Positions 1 through 11,487 of a stretch of 64,000 nt of DNA are shown here, one piece after another. Under the pieces are notes generated by a model. It was not told the origin of the DNA and searched no databases. It saw only the letters and a program-made list of their open reading frames with translations. Numbering within the stretch: position 1 is the first letter of the stretch; each line of letters starts with the position of its first letter. A program made the translations under genes and the position numbers. The DNA is from Medicago truncatula (taxonomy: Eukaryota > Streptophyta > Magnoliopsida > Fabales > Fabaceae), in contig NC_053045.1 in assembly GCF_003473485.1 (NCBI RefSeq), forward strand, positions 59,934,494 through 59,998,493, written 5' to 3'.

Positions 1-224
1 CTAGTTGTTACTTACAGGAACACAAATTAAACGCATGACTGTATCTAATCCGTTCATTATCACCACAGACCATCCATTGTTTTAATTTTTTTTAAAACAG
101 CCCACATCACATTCTTGCAATTCCTGTGGCTTTCCCTTCGTACGATATAACATTGCCCTCTTTTAGAAGTGTTACTTTTTAAGTATACTGTTGTTTCAAA
201 CAAAAGGAGAATAGAAAAGCTCAC

Positions 225-1749
225 CGTGCCAATGGATGGTTTATCCTTGGTTGCTTCTGTGAGCAACAAACCACCAGCAGTTTTTTCCTCAGCTTCTGCA
301 ACCTGCAGCATCATAATTAAGGCATGTAAGATATTCAGATATCATATTGGCTTTAAACGCAACACCTTAATGCAAAATATGGTTAAGACAAATAATTAAA
401 TGGGCAGACCATCAAGACAACTTGAGCATCGAAATAATCAAATCTCAGAAAAGTTCCGCACCTTTATTAAGACTCTGTCATTCAAGGGTTTAAGATCCTT
501 GACCTCTTCGGTTTCAAGAATACCGACGATGTCTTCATCCTTCAGTATAAGATGTTTTGAACCATCGAACTCCACCTCAGTCCCTGCATACTTTGAGTAC
601 ACAACTTGTGCACCTGCCTGTAAAGAGAAATACATCACATAAATCCAAAATAAAAGAAAGACCAAGGCTTAAAGGATTCCATAAGCTAGTGGCATCACTT
701 ACCTTCACACTAATGTCCACTTTGTTCTTCCCAACTGTCTTCCCGTCTCCAATAGCAACTACCTCACCCCCTTGAGGCTTTGATTGAGCGGTTGATGGCA
801 GCAAAATTCCACCTTGAGTTTTCTCTTCTGCATCCTTGATTTTTACCAGTACTCTATCACCTAGTGGCTTGACGGTTGTATGCTACAAGATGAAATTACC
901 AATCAGGCACATGTAGCATTGAATTGTAAAATGTAGAAGTAAAAACACTAGAAACAATCCCATGGGTCAGGGCTTATGTATATCAATGAACATGTTAATT
1001 CAAGATAAAATGTATATCAATAGTCTGCTATTTCATTTACAAATAAAAAGCCAACGATCTTCGGTACGAAAAATATTCATAAGTTTTGGTCTGAAATTTA
1101 GTTCCAAATGAATTTTTCACTCTTACTAACTCCTACTTTGATCTCTCCCTGTGGTTTCCGCATTCTCAATCTACTCATAAATCTGTACATTTTCTATTAT
1201 AATAAGGGGCACTAGTAAGAACTTATTTGAACTTATCTTATGATGATAATGCACTTGCATAAGTGTTTGCAAGAGCTTATAACTTATGATACAATTATAA
1301 GTTTTGGATTAACTATTGGTCCATAACAAAGGCCAGTTTGGATTGACTGACATATTTGAGCTTATCTAATGGCATAAGTTTTGTTACGAAAACAAGTTAT
1401 GAAACTTTTCATAAGCTTTATTTTTGAACACAACTTAAAGCATGTACAAAAATAACTTAACTCAATCCTCTCCTTTAGAAATAGTTATGGAAACTTATAA
1501 ATAAGCAATTATCATCATAATATATATACTACTGAAGAGAATGATTTTGCCTAAGATAATTAAGAAAATCCATACCTTGGGGGCAACAACAGTGGCAGCT
1601 TTAACAACCATAGACGGCAACGACCATTGTGTAAGAATGGCAATTCTAGCATTGTTACGAGGAAATTGAATTGATGAAGTTCGCAACCTTTCAAAGGAAG
1701 ACAGGTTCCTCGTAGAAATCGAAGATGCGGTAAGCTGAGTAGTCGCCAT
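225..1749 (-). CDS. CPN20: Chloroplast 20-kDa co-chaperonin (CPN20), 5' part of the coding region
   Basis: Tandem-GroES co-chaperonin that caps the chloroplast Cpn60 folding chamber. Exons read on the minus strand: 1749-1576, 882-703, 617-462 and 302-225, all with GT-AG junctions that keep phase; the remainder lies left of the window. Residues 1 to about 50 are Ser/Thr/Arg-rich and look like a plastid transit peptide. The first GroES domain starts near residue 59 ([14 protein letters not shown]) and carries the mobile-loop region ([12 protein letters not shown]). The second starts near residue 158 ([12 protein letters not shown]) with its own loop ([15 protein letters not shown]). Two GroES copies in one chain is diagnostic of the plant Cpn20/21 family, usually about 250 residues; about 196 are visible. 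The long first intron holds a dispersed repeat (1195-1460). Confidence 0.95.
1195..1460. repeat. Dispersed legume-type repeat in CPN20 intron 1
   Basis: AT-rich segment with phrases such as 'gatttgagcttatct', 'cataagtgtttgcaagagc' and 'cataagctttatt'. Closely similar wording recurs at 5455-5720 in an HS1 intron and, more distantly, at 53687-54040. Probably a MITE family; exact ends were not resolved. Confidence 0.5.
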
Positions 1750-1783
1750 TGAAAGGTGTTGTTCTTAACTGCTCAAAAATTGG

Positions 1784-3084
1784 AAATGAAATTAATCTAC
1801 GAGAGTCATTTCACGATACGCATTTCTACAATGTAAAGTGCCGTATTGATTCTAATAACAATAGAAGAATTGAGTATATAGTATAATAGAGCGTACCTTA
1901 TCAACAAAGTGTGCCACAACCGAAACTTACAAAATGGGAAGAAACAGAAACGTGAAAGGATAAACCCTAAGATAGATAGATGGAGGCTTCTAGAAATCTT
2001 TTTTTTTTTTTTTTTTTTTCAAATAAATAAATCTTATTCAAACACGTGAATACTAAATTACACCAAAGATCTTTTAAGTTAACTAATTATAACATCTAAT
2101 CTTTTAATTTTTTTCGTATCATTTATGTTTTTAAGTTATTTAATTATAACAAGTTGTTCGTATAATTATTTTTTGTAACATTTAAATCTTTAAGTTGTTT
2201 AATTGTAATTTTTATGTCTTAAATAACTTTTATTTTTATAGAAATATTCAATAGTGTGTCAAAAACAATTTTTTTTAAAAAATATCCAAGAATAAAACTT
2301 CCGACTTTATATTTCCGAGTATTTTGTTCTTAGGAATAATTTTGTGTCCGTTAATTAATTAAAAAAACAATAGTTGTTTTTTGACAGTTTTTTATGTCAA
2401 AAAACAATAGTGAATTTTTTTTTTTAAGGAATAGTTAATACTTATTACACTCACTACAACGCTAAGTATTATGAGTGTTTGTTTGGTTCAACTTCTTCGT
2501 GGTTCAAAAGTTGTTGTTATAGCTCATTATTTTCCTTCGCTCCTCTTCACTAGTTCTCCTTCCCTTTTGATGTCCTTCATCAATTTTGCATACCCAATGT
2601 TCCATTAGAAAGAACTTTTTGGGCATGGAAGAATAAATTTACAATTGTACAACGCATGCGTAAGTTCAAATTTAAAACATAATTTTAAATAGTAGCCGCA
2701 ACAATGGCTATGCACAACTTTATTCGAAGGAAAGCAAAAATTGATATTGATTTTAATGTTTATGAAGATAAAAGCACTTTGTGTTTTTGACTTAATTATT
2801 AAAACAGAAAAATAATTTTAACAAATTAACCTTATTAATCATTCAATAATTTTTATTATCTTTATTTTTTTGGGAAAAAGAGATAACTTTCATTAACCAA
2901 AACAGTTATTACAATCTACATACATGGCGACAAGAAGCCACAAAGACAAAGAAGCAAAAGTTAATCTCACACAAAAACAATCAAAAGCCAAAGGCCTCAC
3001 AAGCTTAACATTAGACTCTTCATCTTTTTAGATTTCAACCCACTAATGTAAACAATCTTTTTGATTTGTTTAAGGAGTTCTTGA
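1784..3084. other. Intergenic, no gene seen
   Basis: AT-rich spacer upstream of CPN20 with a poly-T run at about 2000-2019. No open frame with recognisable protein similarity. CPN20 promoter elements should lie in the first few hundred bases, but none is distinctive. Confidence 0.6.
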
Positions 3085-3787
3085 AGGGATGGCAATTGAA
3101 CCCAGGCCCGATGGGCACCTGCAAAAAATACCCGTAATGAGTAGGGTAAAACCCCACTTTTATGGGTATGGGCTTGGGTCCGGATAATTACCCGCAATTT
3201 TAGATGGATATTGGTGCAGATATGAACACTATACTACCCAGCCCCGCAATCCGCATATACATATTTATATAATATAATACAAATTTTATTTATTTTTGAT
3301 GTACAGTTATTTAGTTTATTTAGCTATTTAAGCATAAACCCAAACCTAAAAACTAATACGGTAATCGTTTAATCCTTACCTTCATAAGCTCACGAGCTAC
3401 AAATTTATGATTTAAATCAATTTGATGTTTATTTTAGCATGCACTTTTTTATATGTATTTTGAATGTTTTTATTTTAATTTTTGAGTAATGTTTTGGATG
3501 TTTTTTTTTATTTGGCTAAATACTACGATTTCTACTATTTTATGAGTTGCTTTTAAAAAAATTGGATCATAGTTTTATTTCAATGGTGATGTTTTTTATT
3601 GTCTTTTTATAATTAAAGTGCGGGTAATGGGTACAGGTATGGGCACTTAGGTTACCATAGGGTATGGGGAGGGGCACTAAAATTATTACCCACGAGGGTA
3701 CGGGCTCGGGCACGGAAATTTTTTACAAATGCGGGTATGAGGAAGGGTATTATAGTACCCTACCATTGGGTACCCATGCCATCCCTA
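3085..3787. mobile_element. Non-autonomous hAT-like DNA transposon
   Basis: Begins AGGGATGGCA at 3085 and ends TGCCATCCCTA at 3787, an inverted pair typical of plant hAT ends (TAGGG(A/G)TGGCA). Just inside both ends is unusually G/C-rich, GGGTA/TACCC-rich sequence, while the core is AT-rich; no transposase frame is visible. The flanking 8-mers (3077-3084 and 3788-3795) do not match well, so the target duplication has decayed or the true ends differ by a base or two. Confidence 0.6.
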
Positions 3788-5197
3788 CCTGAACCGATCG
3801 ATGAATGTTCTGAAATCTTCTGGGACAACAACCGAACATTATTTAAGTAAGTAAAGTTTGCTTCATGGATCAAACAGGGATATAATTTTTGTGATATTAA
3901 CATATTTCTATTCTACTTATTAATCTTTACTGTATATTTATCTTAAATTATGAAGCTTTCATTGCATTGTTATCGTGAGAGAGAAACCCCAAAGCATTCC
4001 ACATACATATCACTAGATATCACCGATACAAATCACCTATCAACATTCACCACTACCTTACATGAAATAACAAAAGAATATACGAGGTACGATCCAACAA
4101 GACCATTAAAAGGCAGAGCCTGCCACTATGCTGAAAACCAGATGGCTAAGCTCCATAAGAAAGCAGCAACAATTCATAAGATGTACTTTCTAAGTTCCAT
4201 TGATAATTGGAGCCTATGTGGCTAAATTAATAAGAGATTAACATATTCCTTATACTGCCACAAAACCAATCTGAGAACCGATTTTCCAAATTATTATCAC
4301 TTCCAACCCCATTCCAGATTATCCTGAATTCCAATAGAATATTTATCTCCAGATACAAGTGCACTATACCTCAACCAACCCTTTGAAATAATATTCTCCA
4401 CCACCCCTATTGAATTTCTCTTCTTCCTTCATCAGTGCCAAACATTTGAGCAACGCATACCTATCTGTCCTCGGTCATCCATCCTAAATGATAATGTCAT
4501 TGAATACACGTGTAAAACTTTTTAAAACATTTTTACACTGACCGTGAACATATCAATTAAAACCATAACAAAATACTGTATTACAAAACTAAAAATTTTA
4601 TGTGTCTTAATCTAGGCAATTAATATACTACTATGTTGGAATTTCGATATGTTAAAACTAATTTGATGCCTTCTTAGATCTATATTTCGAAGGAAAGCCA
4701 TGTTTGGAAAAATCATTTTTCAATCTTTTATTTGAGGTGAATTTTTTTCATTCTTTTTAATAACAAGTCACAATCCAGATTGATAATAATAATAGAGAAA
4801 AAAAAAAATTACCCAGTCCAACTTCTTTCAAAAACATTGACTATAATTTTGTTTTTTTATAAAAGTCAACAAACACACCAATCAGATTGGTAATTTCCCT
4901 TATTCAACTTCTTCCTGCGACCCAACTAAAAACTCATTTTATATGGATAGAGGTAATATATTAATTCTAAATTTTGGAGTAATTCAACAATGCATTGTCC
5001 CATGAATCAGTTTTCTACGGTCATCAAAATTAAAATAAGCAATTACGTTATAAACAGAGAAAAACACTCAAACATGTGACATGGATCATTGTAGTGCAAA
5101 CAAAAGCCATTTATTTATAAAGGAAATCAGTTCAACAATGGCTTATTTTTAACAGAAAAAGTAGCAGTGAACGACTTCCATAAGTCAACTAAATAAA
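3788..5197. other. Intergenic, no gene recognised
   Basis: AT-rich spacer. An open frame of 91 codons at 3950-4225 resembles nothing I recognise and has no gene-like context. 5000-5197 is probably 3' UTR of the HS1-like gene. Confidence 0.5.
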
Positions 5198-6108
5198 TCA
5201 AAGATTAACGATGGTGGGCTTATAATCAATTGCAATCACTTTCTCCAAGTTGGAAAGGAACAAATTTGCATACTCAACATGTGCAGGATGAGCTACATAC
5301 TCTGCAATGGCTTCCACACTCTCAAAGTTTGATTCAAATACATGAGTAAAACCTTGATGCAGGTTCTCAGCACTTACATCTGTCCCCCTGTAATACATAA
5401 ATATATGGACATTATATTGCTAAGCTTTGAAATGTTTTAATCATAGCCACTAATGAGCAGTTTAGATTGACTTATTTGAACTTATCTACTAGTAGAAGCA
5501 CTTGCGAGACTGCTTGGGAGAACTTATGTTTCATTAGCTGTTTTCAACTTATTTCTATAAGCTCTCCAGGATAGCTTATCAAAAGTCAAAACGGCTTATG
5601 ACTTGTACCAAAACTGTATTGACTTAATTTTATCTTTTCTTATTAAAATAGCTTAAAATTAAACATATGCGGTATAAGCTTAAAATTAAACTGCATGTCC
5701 AAACATGACAACATATAGTTTTGATTATATTATAACTAAAATGCAGAAATTTGATAGATCTTGATCTTCTAACACTTCAATTTCACTCAAAAGCTTTGAA
5801 AGAAAGAAAAAAAAGTGAAATAACCCCCAAATAATGTTCCACTGATTCTCCTCCTAATCTTACTTGGAAAACCCCAATTATTGAATGAATTTACTAAAAA
5901 TTCAATCTTTTGTGAAATGGGTCAATTTTTTGCAGCCTCAGTTTGTAATTTGAAAAGAAAAGAAATAATAGATAATTCCATACCAGTGGAATGACTTCAT
6001 GGGTGGGATGAGATTGACGAGATTTGCATAACCCTTGATGAGTTCATCAATCTTCTCTTGAGAGATTTCATCCTTGAACTTTGCGATCACTATGTGCTTC
6101 ACAGCCAT
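5198..6108 (-). CDS. Stress-responsive A/B-barrel (Dabb) protein, HS1/Pop3-like
   Basis: Small dimeric alpha/beta-barrel protein of the plant HS1/SP1-like family (heat-stable, reported antimicrobial activity in Arabidopsis HS1). Two exons: 6108-5984 and 5387-5198, joined at TG|G to give SFHWGTDVS; 104 residues, the family's usual size. Family signatures: VKHIVIAKFKDEIS at the N-terminus, ANLVNLIPPMKSFHWG, NLHQGFTHVFESNFES and AEYVAHPAHVEYA, then the C-terminal IDYKPT. The frame is open back to 6132, but the codon there is GTG; the first ATG is at 6108 with a purine at -3 and G at +4, so that start is used. The intron carries a dispersed repeat (5455-5720). Confidence 0.92.
5455..5720. repeat. 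Dispersed legume-type repeat in the HS1-like intron
   Basis: Second copy of the repeat seen at 1195-1460 ('gattgacttatttgaactta', 'ataagctctcc', 'gcttatgacttg'). Its presence in introns of two unrelated genes supports a mobile origin. Confidence 0.5.
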
Positions 6109-6211
6109 TTCTCTTTTTTGTTTGCTTTCCACTTCTCACCTGCTACTTAGTTAGTTACCAGTACTACCACTATTTTTCTAGGATTAGGATATTTTTCTTA
6201 GAACAAAAAAT

Positions 6212-6744
6212 GGGTTAAATGTTTTTAATATCTATAAATAAATAAATATATCAATTTTTTGTTGTGTCATGTTAAATTGTTAGACTTAGGGTCTCGGTTA
6301 TTATTTTTGGTCCATATTTATAGTCAATTAATGTTTAGCCTTCTTTATATTTAACTCATGTCTTCATATTTTTTAATGACATTTTTCAGACATGCGTAGA
6401 ATATTATGACAATCACTCCAAAAAAAAAAATTAACAAAATATGAATTAAATGTGAATTCTTAAACACTGAGAACACAGAAAAAATATATTTAATTCATAT
6501 TTTGTTAAAAATAATCTAATTGTTTTTTTTTTTTTTTGCAGTGGTTGTCATAATATTCTATCAATTTTTGGAAAATTTCATTAAAAAATGAAGGCTTAAC
6601 TAAAAAGTATGGATTAAAAGTGGTGATGAAAAACTTTTTAGAGGCTAAAAATTCAACAAATTTTTTAGAGAAACTAAAATAAATTTTGGTATATTTATAG
6701 CGAAAAAAAAAAATTAACCTTCCTAAAAAAAATATATTTAACCT
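6212..6744. mobile_element. MITE of the GGTTAAAT family, diverged
   Basis: Starts GGGTTAAATGTTTTT at 6212 and ends with the inverse (ATATATTTAACCT) at 6744; the interior contains 'ttggtccatatttatag' and its diverged inverse. Same family as the better-preserved copy at 60330-60816. Flanks (ACAAAAAAT / AACAAAATA) are similar but not an exact duplication. Confidence 0.55.
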
Positions 6745-7819
6745 AACAAAATAGTTCGCATCTAGTTTAGGTTTTTTTTTTTTATAAAGAACAAAGACCA
6801 TTGAAATTTTAAAATTACTATTTTGCTAACCATATGCACTCGGTGTGGTGGGGTTAGAATAAAACATTCAAATGGACCACCAAAATAAACTATAATATAT
6901 ATAAATAAAATTTATGTTATAATAAGCATTAAACATAAAGTTGACCATCAAAAATTATATTTTTTTTTTGAGTAAATTAAATTACATATCTTGAAAATTC
7001 AATATAATTATCTACGCATTTTAAGTGACTTTGAAATGTGATAGTAAAGTGTACGAGGATGGACAAAAGAGTGGAACACAATATAATTTTATTAAAAAAA
7101 TCAGGAATATTTTAACAATTTCTCCTATAAGATTTTATTTTGGTGGGATGGGTCGTGACCTACCCGAGTCCTAAAGGGGCTTTGGCAGTGTATGTACTCC
7201 AACTTACAACATTTGGCATTTGGAAAAATAGTTTTACATCGACATTTATTGACACATCTTCATTTTTTTTTATATCATGCTATTAGTTTTAAAATATCTA
7301 TAAAAATAGCGGAATGACATGAATAATGTAGTTTTATTATTAACAAAAAAAAATGATGTATTTTTATTATATGACAATGTAAATAATATATCTTTTCTCG
7401 TTCTATAACTTGAAGACCAAATTCTCCTCGAACCCTTTGCTCTCATGCTAACCTTTTTCCTTCATCATCGTTCGATCGTGTTGACTTTCTTGGGTCATAC
7501 TAGGCTTTTCTTTTCTTATTTATAAGTTTACGACTTACAAACACATAAGGGTTCAAATTGTGAAGAAAAGTCTCACTGGTATATGAAAAACTTGGGAGAG
7601 AGTTACTATTCAAGAGGTTACACCGTCTATTTTCTTATTCTAATTTTGTCACAAGATTTATCATGAAAGGGTGTTATTAGGAGGGGCACAAACTTCAAAA
7701 ATCATGTTTGGTGTAGTTTTGAGAATGGATGAAGTTATTGCGAAAGTTACAAGAAATCATTTAGTGGAGCTTTTTTTTAGTGGCAGGCTTTGGAAATCAA
7801 GTCTACCAGAAATTGTGAC
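6745..7819. other. Intergenic, no gene seen
   Basis: AT-rich spacer with homopolymer runs; nothing recognisable. Confidence 0.5.
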
Positions 7820-8400
7820 TATTATTAGTTGAAATTGTCGACGACTCTGTAACCTAAGTGCAGTTCTTACGTTGAAATACCTGATTTGGTTCTAAAGACT
7901 AATTGCATTGTCTTTTGTTTGAGACTATTACAACAACAACAAGCCTTATCCCACTAAGTGGGTCGGCTACATGGATCAAATGACGTCATAGTGTTCTATC
8001 AAAAACCATATTTGGATCAAACTCATTGAGCTCGAAACTTTTTCTAATGATTTCTCGGATGATTTTCTTAGGTCTTCATCTACTTCTTTTAATCTGACTG
8101 ATTATTCATACTAATAGAATTGAGGATTTACAAAGGAGTAGTTTTGAGAATGGTTTTGTGGTGGATTGCATTGATCATATCAGTGGGATTGTTTTCTTTC
8201 TTTTCTTTTTTCTTTTCCAGAATAATTCTCTTCAATGTAAGATTCAAAATTACTCACCTAACTTCATCAATATTTTGGTGAACGATGTTAAATGTACTTG
8301 AAGATTGACAAAGTTATATGGTTACTTTAAAAATGATCGCCACAAAGACTTTTGGTATGTATTGGGTCAACCTGCGTTCTTGTCATCAATTATGAGCATC
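7820..8400 (+). mobile_element. L1-type LINE fragment (ORF2 endonuclease region), degenerate
   Basis: Translation around 7828-7890 gives IS-NCRRLCNLSAV, matching the start of plant L1 ORF2 (ISWNCRGLGN..AV). After an interruption the frame resumes near 8099 with HTNRIEDLQ...GFVVDCIDHISGI. At 8250-8395 it continues as NFINILVNDVKC-RLTKLYGYF then FWYVLGQ, matching the endonuclease motif W-R-L-T-G-F-Y-G-.-P. Several Trp codons have become stops, so it is dead. The gap at about 7928-8098 is filled by another retroelement. Confidence 0.6.
7928..8098 (-). mobile_element. Au-SINE / RTE-tail fragment nested in the LINE
   Basis: (ACA)n followed by 'agccttatcccactaagtgg' and 'gtcggctacatggatcaa', the complement of the conserved 3' tail shared by plant Au-type SINEs and RTE LINEs. 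It interrupts the L1-like frame, and the flanking bases (gactatt / gactgatt) look like a diverged target duplication. A related, longer fragment lies at 37835-38215. Confidence 0.55.
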
Positions 8401-8412
8401 CCCAATGATGGT

Positions 8413-8510
8413 ATTAGAGATATACGTTGGTCATATACTTACTAGTTAGTTAGTGCCTATAAATAGGCACTAACTAACTAGTAAGTATATGACCAACGTA
8501 TATCTCTAAT
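8413..8510. repeat. Perfect 48-bp palindrome with a 2-nt spacer
   Basis: Arm 8413-8460 and arm 8463-8510 are exact reverse complements around the dinucleotide AA (8461-8462). The tip of the stem is TTAGTGCCTAT-AA-ATAGGCACTAA. No mismatch or bulge over 48 bp, in a region where surrounding elements are heavily mutated. Confidence 0.95.
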
Positions 8511-8555
8511 AGATGGATCTCATGCTTTCAACATACAATGTTGGATGTGTATGAG

Positions 8556-8745
8556 TGCGGATTCCACTCGTGTACCATTAAGGTATCAAAGATATATATT
8601 ATTGGCCAATTAGAGTATGCCACCTACCAATGTTACTTTATAAATTTTTTTTTTGATATATTTTTTTAAAGGGTGTGCCATGTGACACATTCTAATTGGA
8701 TAATGGTATATACCATTATGATATACAAGTGTTATCCGTGTGAGT
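8556..8745. repeat. Imperfect inverted repeat, MITE-like
   Basis: Left half 'cgtgtaccattaaggtatca ... ccaattagagtatg' is approximately inverted on the right as 'cattctaattgg ... taccattatgatatacaagt'. About 190 bp long. Ends and family uncertain. Confidence 0.35.
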
Positions 8746-10520
8746 GCATGTCTATCACATGGTGATACTTAATTTTTATTTTGAATGATGTCAAAACTAG
8801 GTTTATGTTAGAAGGGATGTACCTAAGTCCCAATCATTATTTCTCAACTTATCGGGATTATATAAAACAAATTTTTTATTCATGCATGTCTTTGATATTC
8901 ATGAAAATGCATTTAAATTCTTTGATTTATAAGATTTCTAGTTTCTAAACATCATTTGAATCATTGTTACGAGGATATGAAATGTTGGTTTCAACCACAT
9001 CCAAGGGTGATTGGAATCACATAGTGCAGCATTTCATCTTTTTAGGGTTATCGAATAAACAATACTTGGTCTATTTTTTAGATCATTTTTTTTAAACATA
9101 AATTATATATATATTTGTTTTTAAATTGTGAATTTTTGTTTATAATTAAAAACGGAAGGAATAATTCATAATGGTATATCGACCTTTAATAGAAGAAAAA
9201 AAGTAGATAAATGATATTTCTACAATTATGACAACTTTTGTGATAATTTTTTTCTCATGCTCACATTATATTTTTACTTTCTCTATCATTTTAATTTCCA
9301 TGTAAAAAAAAGTTGTTTCAAAAATCATTTCATACACGGTTGTTCAAATGACACACACTCAAAGCTCTCAAATAAAAAAGTCATTGTATAATAATCCAAA
9401 TAAAACGATAGAATATCTCATGGGTATAAATGTAATTTGATAGTCCAAGGGATCATATTCCGAGTGGGCCCGACAAAATCACTTTCAGTTCTCAAAATCA
9501 GTGGGCTCTGTGATGTGGTTCCAGTCATAATGTATCAATATACTGTACACGAGTCCTCCATCTAACGGTCCAAATGTCATAGAACTATTATTAATGAGAG
9601 ACAACGACCTCAAGTGTCATGTCGATATTCCTTATAAATATGAGCAATAATCATCTAAATATAATTGCATAATTTTAAATCAAAGATGTAATAAAATAAT
9701 TTCCACAAAAAATAAAAATCAAACTTGTAATCGAGTCAAAAAAATAATCAAACATCTAATAAACTATATTAATTTGGATTGGTACTGGTGAGTACATTGA
9801 TGTAACATTTGTTTATTTTAACCTAAATGAATGAATCAGTCTAACACGCAAACAGTTTTTGAAATAAAATAAAAATATTGTGACAAACAATTTTTTTGAT
9901 CGAATTGAGACAAACAATTTAATATTTTTTTGATAGATAGTTAAAATAACAACGATCATTGAAAATTTACACATTTAAATAAAAGAGGATTTAAGTATTT
10001 GAATTTCGGTCACAATAACTTATGATAATTTTGATATAGTATTTGTTAGTTCAGTTATGATTTTTGGACAATGAAGTGTTTGTTTAAAGCAAATTATCAC
10101 TACAATTAATTATCTAATTTAGTTATAATTAATATGCTGAATAACAACATTTTCCACCTATTTTTGACCTCAAAATCACATAGCCTAAATTTATTATTAA
10201 TATAGGGGTATCTCAATAATTGAAAATGCCAATTTTCTTACAAGAATCTGGCCCACTGACAAGCGACCTTTATATATATATATATTATGATATTAAGGCA
10301 AAGGTTATCACAAGAAAGGAATCACTTTAATGTAAGCAAATCAAATCGAAATATTATTATCAAACCACTAGTTTCAATTAAATACTAATATATCAAATAA
10401 AATATTAATTGTAGGGCATTTCTCTAGCAATGATCAACCACAAAATTCCAAACAAACCAAGGGTTTAGCCCAACTACTCCATGAAATTAATATTAAGACC
10501 CCTAAGATAACTTTATAGTT
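8746..10520. other. Intergenic, no gene seen
   Basis: AT-rich spacer with a TA run at 10271-10286. Nothing coding recognised. Confidence 0.5.
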
Positions 10521-10525
10521 GGTCT

Positions 10526-10531
10526 TATAAA
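10526..10531 (+). promoter_or_regulatory. TATA box of the FLZ gene
   Basis: TATAAA about 100 bp upstream of the ATG at 10631, followed by a CT-rich leader (CTTCTTCTTCTTCTC), the usual plant core-promoter arrangement. Confidence 0.5.
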
Positions 10532-10630
10532 GACACCCACTACTCTTCACTTTTCTATTCTTCATTCTTCAACACACAATTCAACAACCTATCTTTTCTT
10601 CTCTTCATCTTCTTCTTCTTCTCTCCGATC

Positions 10631-11487
10631 ATGTTGAGGAAGAGACCCTCTCCAATGATCGGAAAATTGTCGGAACTATTGGTCTCTGGTGGCCGTATGA
10701 TGGACACCACCGGAAGCCCAAGAGGACCATTAGACACAAAGATGCAATCACCAAGAGGTCTAAAAAACTATGACCTTGGTGGTGTTGGTCTCAAAATTGT
10801 GGCAGCTCTTGATAACAATAAAACATGTGAAGTTTTGCCTAAACATGCTGTTTGTACCTCGAATTTGAACCGATCAGGACCTATCCAAATTCAATCTGTG
10901 AAAAGCCCAAATAGGTTTCAGATGGATTATTCAAGTATGAATGAAATTGACATGGAAAGCATGGAAGAAGAATACACATATGTGACATGCCACGTACCTA
11001 ACAAAACCTTCACTAAGGTTTATTATGATGGTGGTGAAGGTGATGTTCGGAGACAACAAGGTTATAACTATATTAACAAAAACAACGTTGGTGTTGTAAG
11101 AAGATCATCACCACCCCCACAAATTTTCATTGAGCCGGAACCAATATTTCCGACATCAAGTTTTCTTAATTCATGTAACTTATGCGGAAAGAATCTTCAT
11201 GGAAAAGATGTTTACATGTACAGGTATTGATCAATCTAAATTTATTTTATTTTTTCACTATAGTTTTGCATAAATTTTTTGGTGTTTGGTTGAATTTTGC
11301 TTAATAATTTTGTTAATTGTTTTGTAGAGGTGAGAAAGCATTTTGTAGCACAGAGTGTCGTTCAAGTCAAATAATGATGGATGAACGCAAAGAGAGGTGT
11401 GGTTCAGAAGCATCAAGGTCTGTGGAATTATCAAGTTCACCTTATGCAAGGGATCAAATATTTTCAACTGGAATTCTTGCAATTTAA
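10631..11487 (+). CDS. FLZ-type (DUF581) zinc-finger protein
   Basis: Plant FLZ (FCS-like zinc finger) protein; family members act as adaptors of the SnRK1 energy-sensing kinase complex. Two exons: 10631-11223 and 11328-11487, split inside the finger at AG|A; 250 residues. The finger runs FLNSCNLCGKNL ... DVYMYRGEKAFCSTECR, giving C-X2-C ... FCS-X2-C with the family hallmark FCS. The N-terminal half carries the usual short conserved pieces (MLRKRPSPMIG near the start, SPRGPLDTKMQSPRGLKNYD, GVGLKIVAAL) and is otherwise low in structure. The Ser-rich tail after the finger (residues about 225-250) is typical. The intron inside the finger is a known feature of the family. Confidence 0.93.

Noticed and set aside
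3950-4225. 91-codon open frame
   Set aside because: No family resemblance and AT-rich repeat-like context.
6109-6132. Earlier start for the HS1-like protein at 6132
   Set aside because: The codon is GTG; nuclear plant genes start at ATG, and the ATG at 6108 has good context and matches family length.
6505-6801. Minus-strand Phe/Lys-rich frame
   Set aside because: Low-complexity AT-rich sequence inside a MITE.
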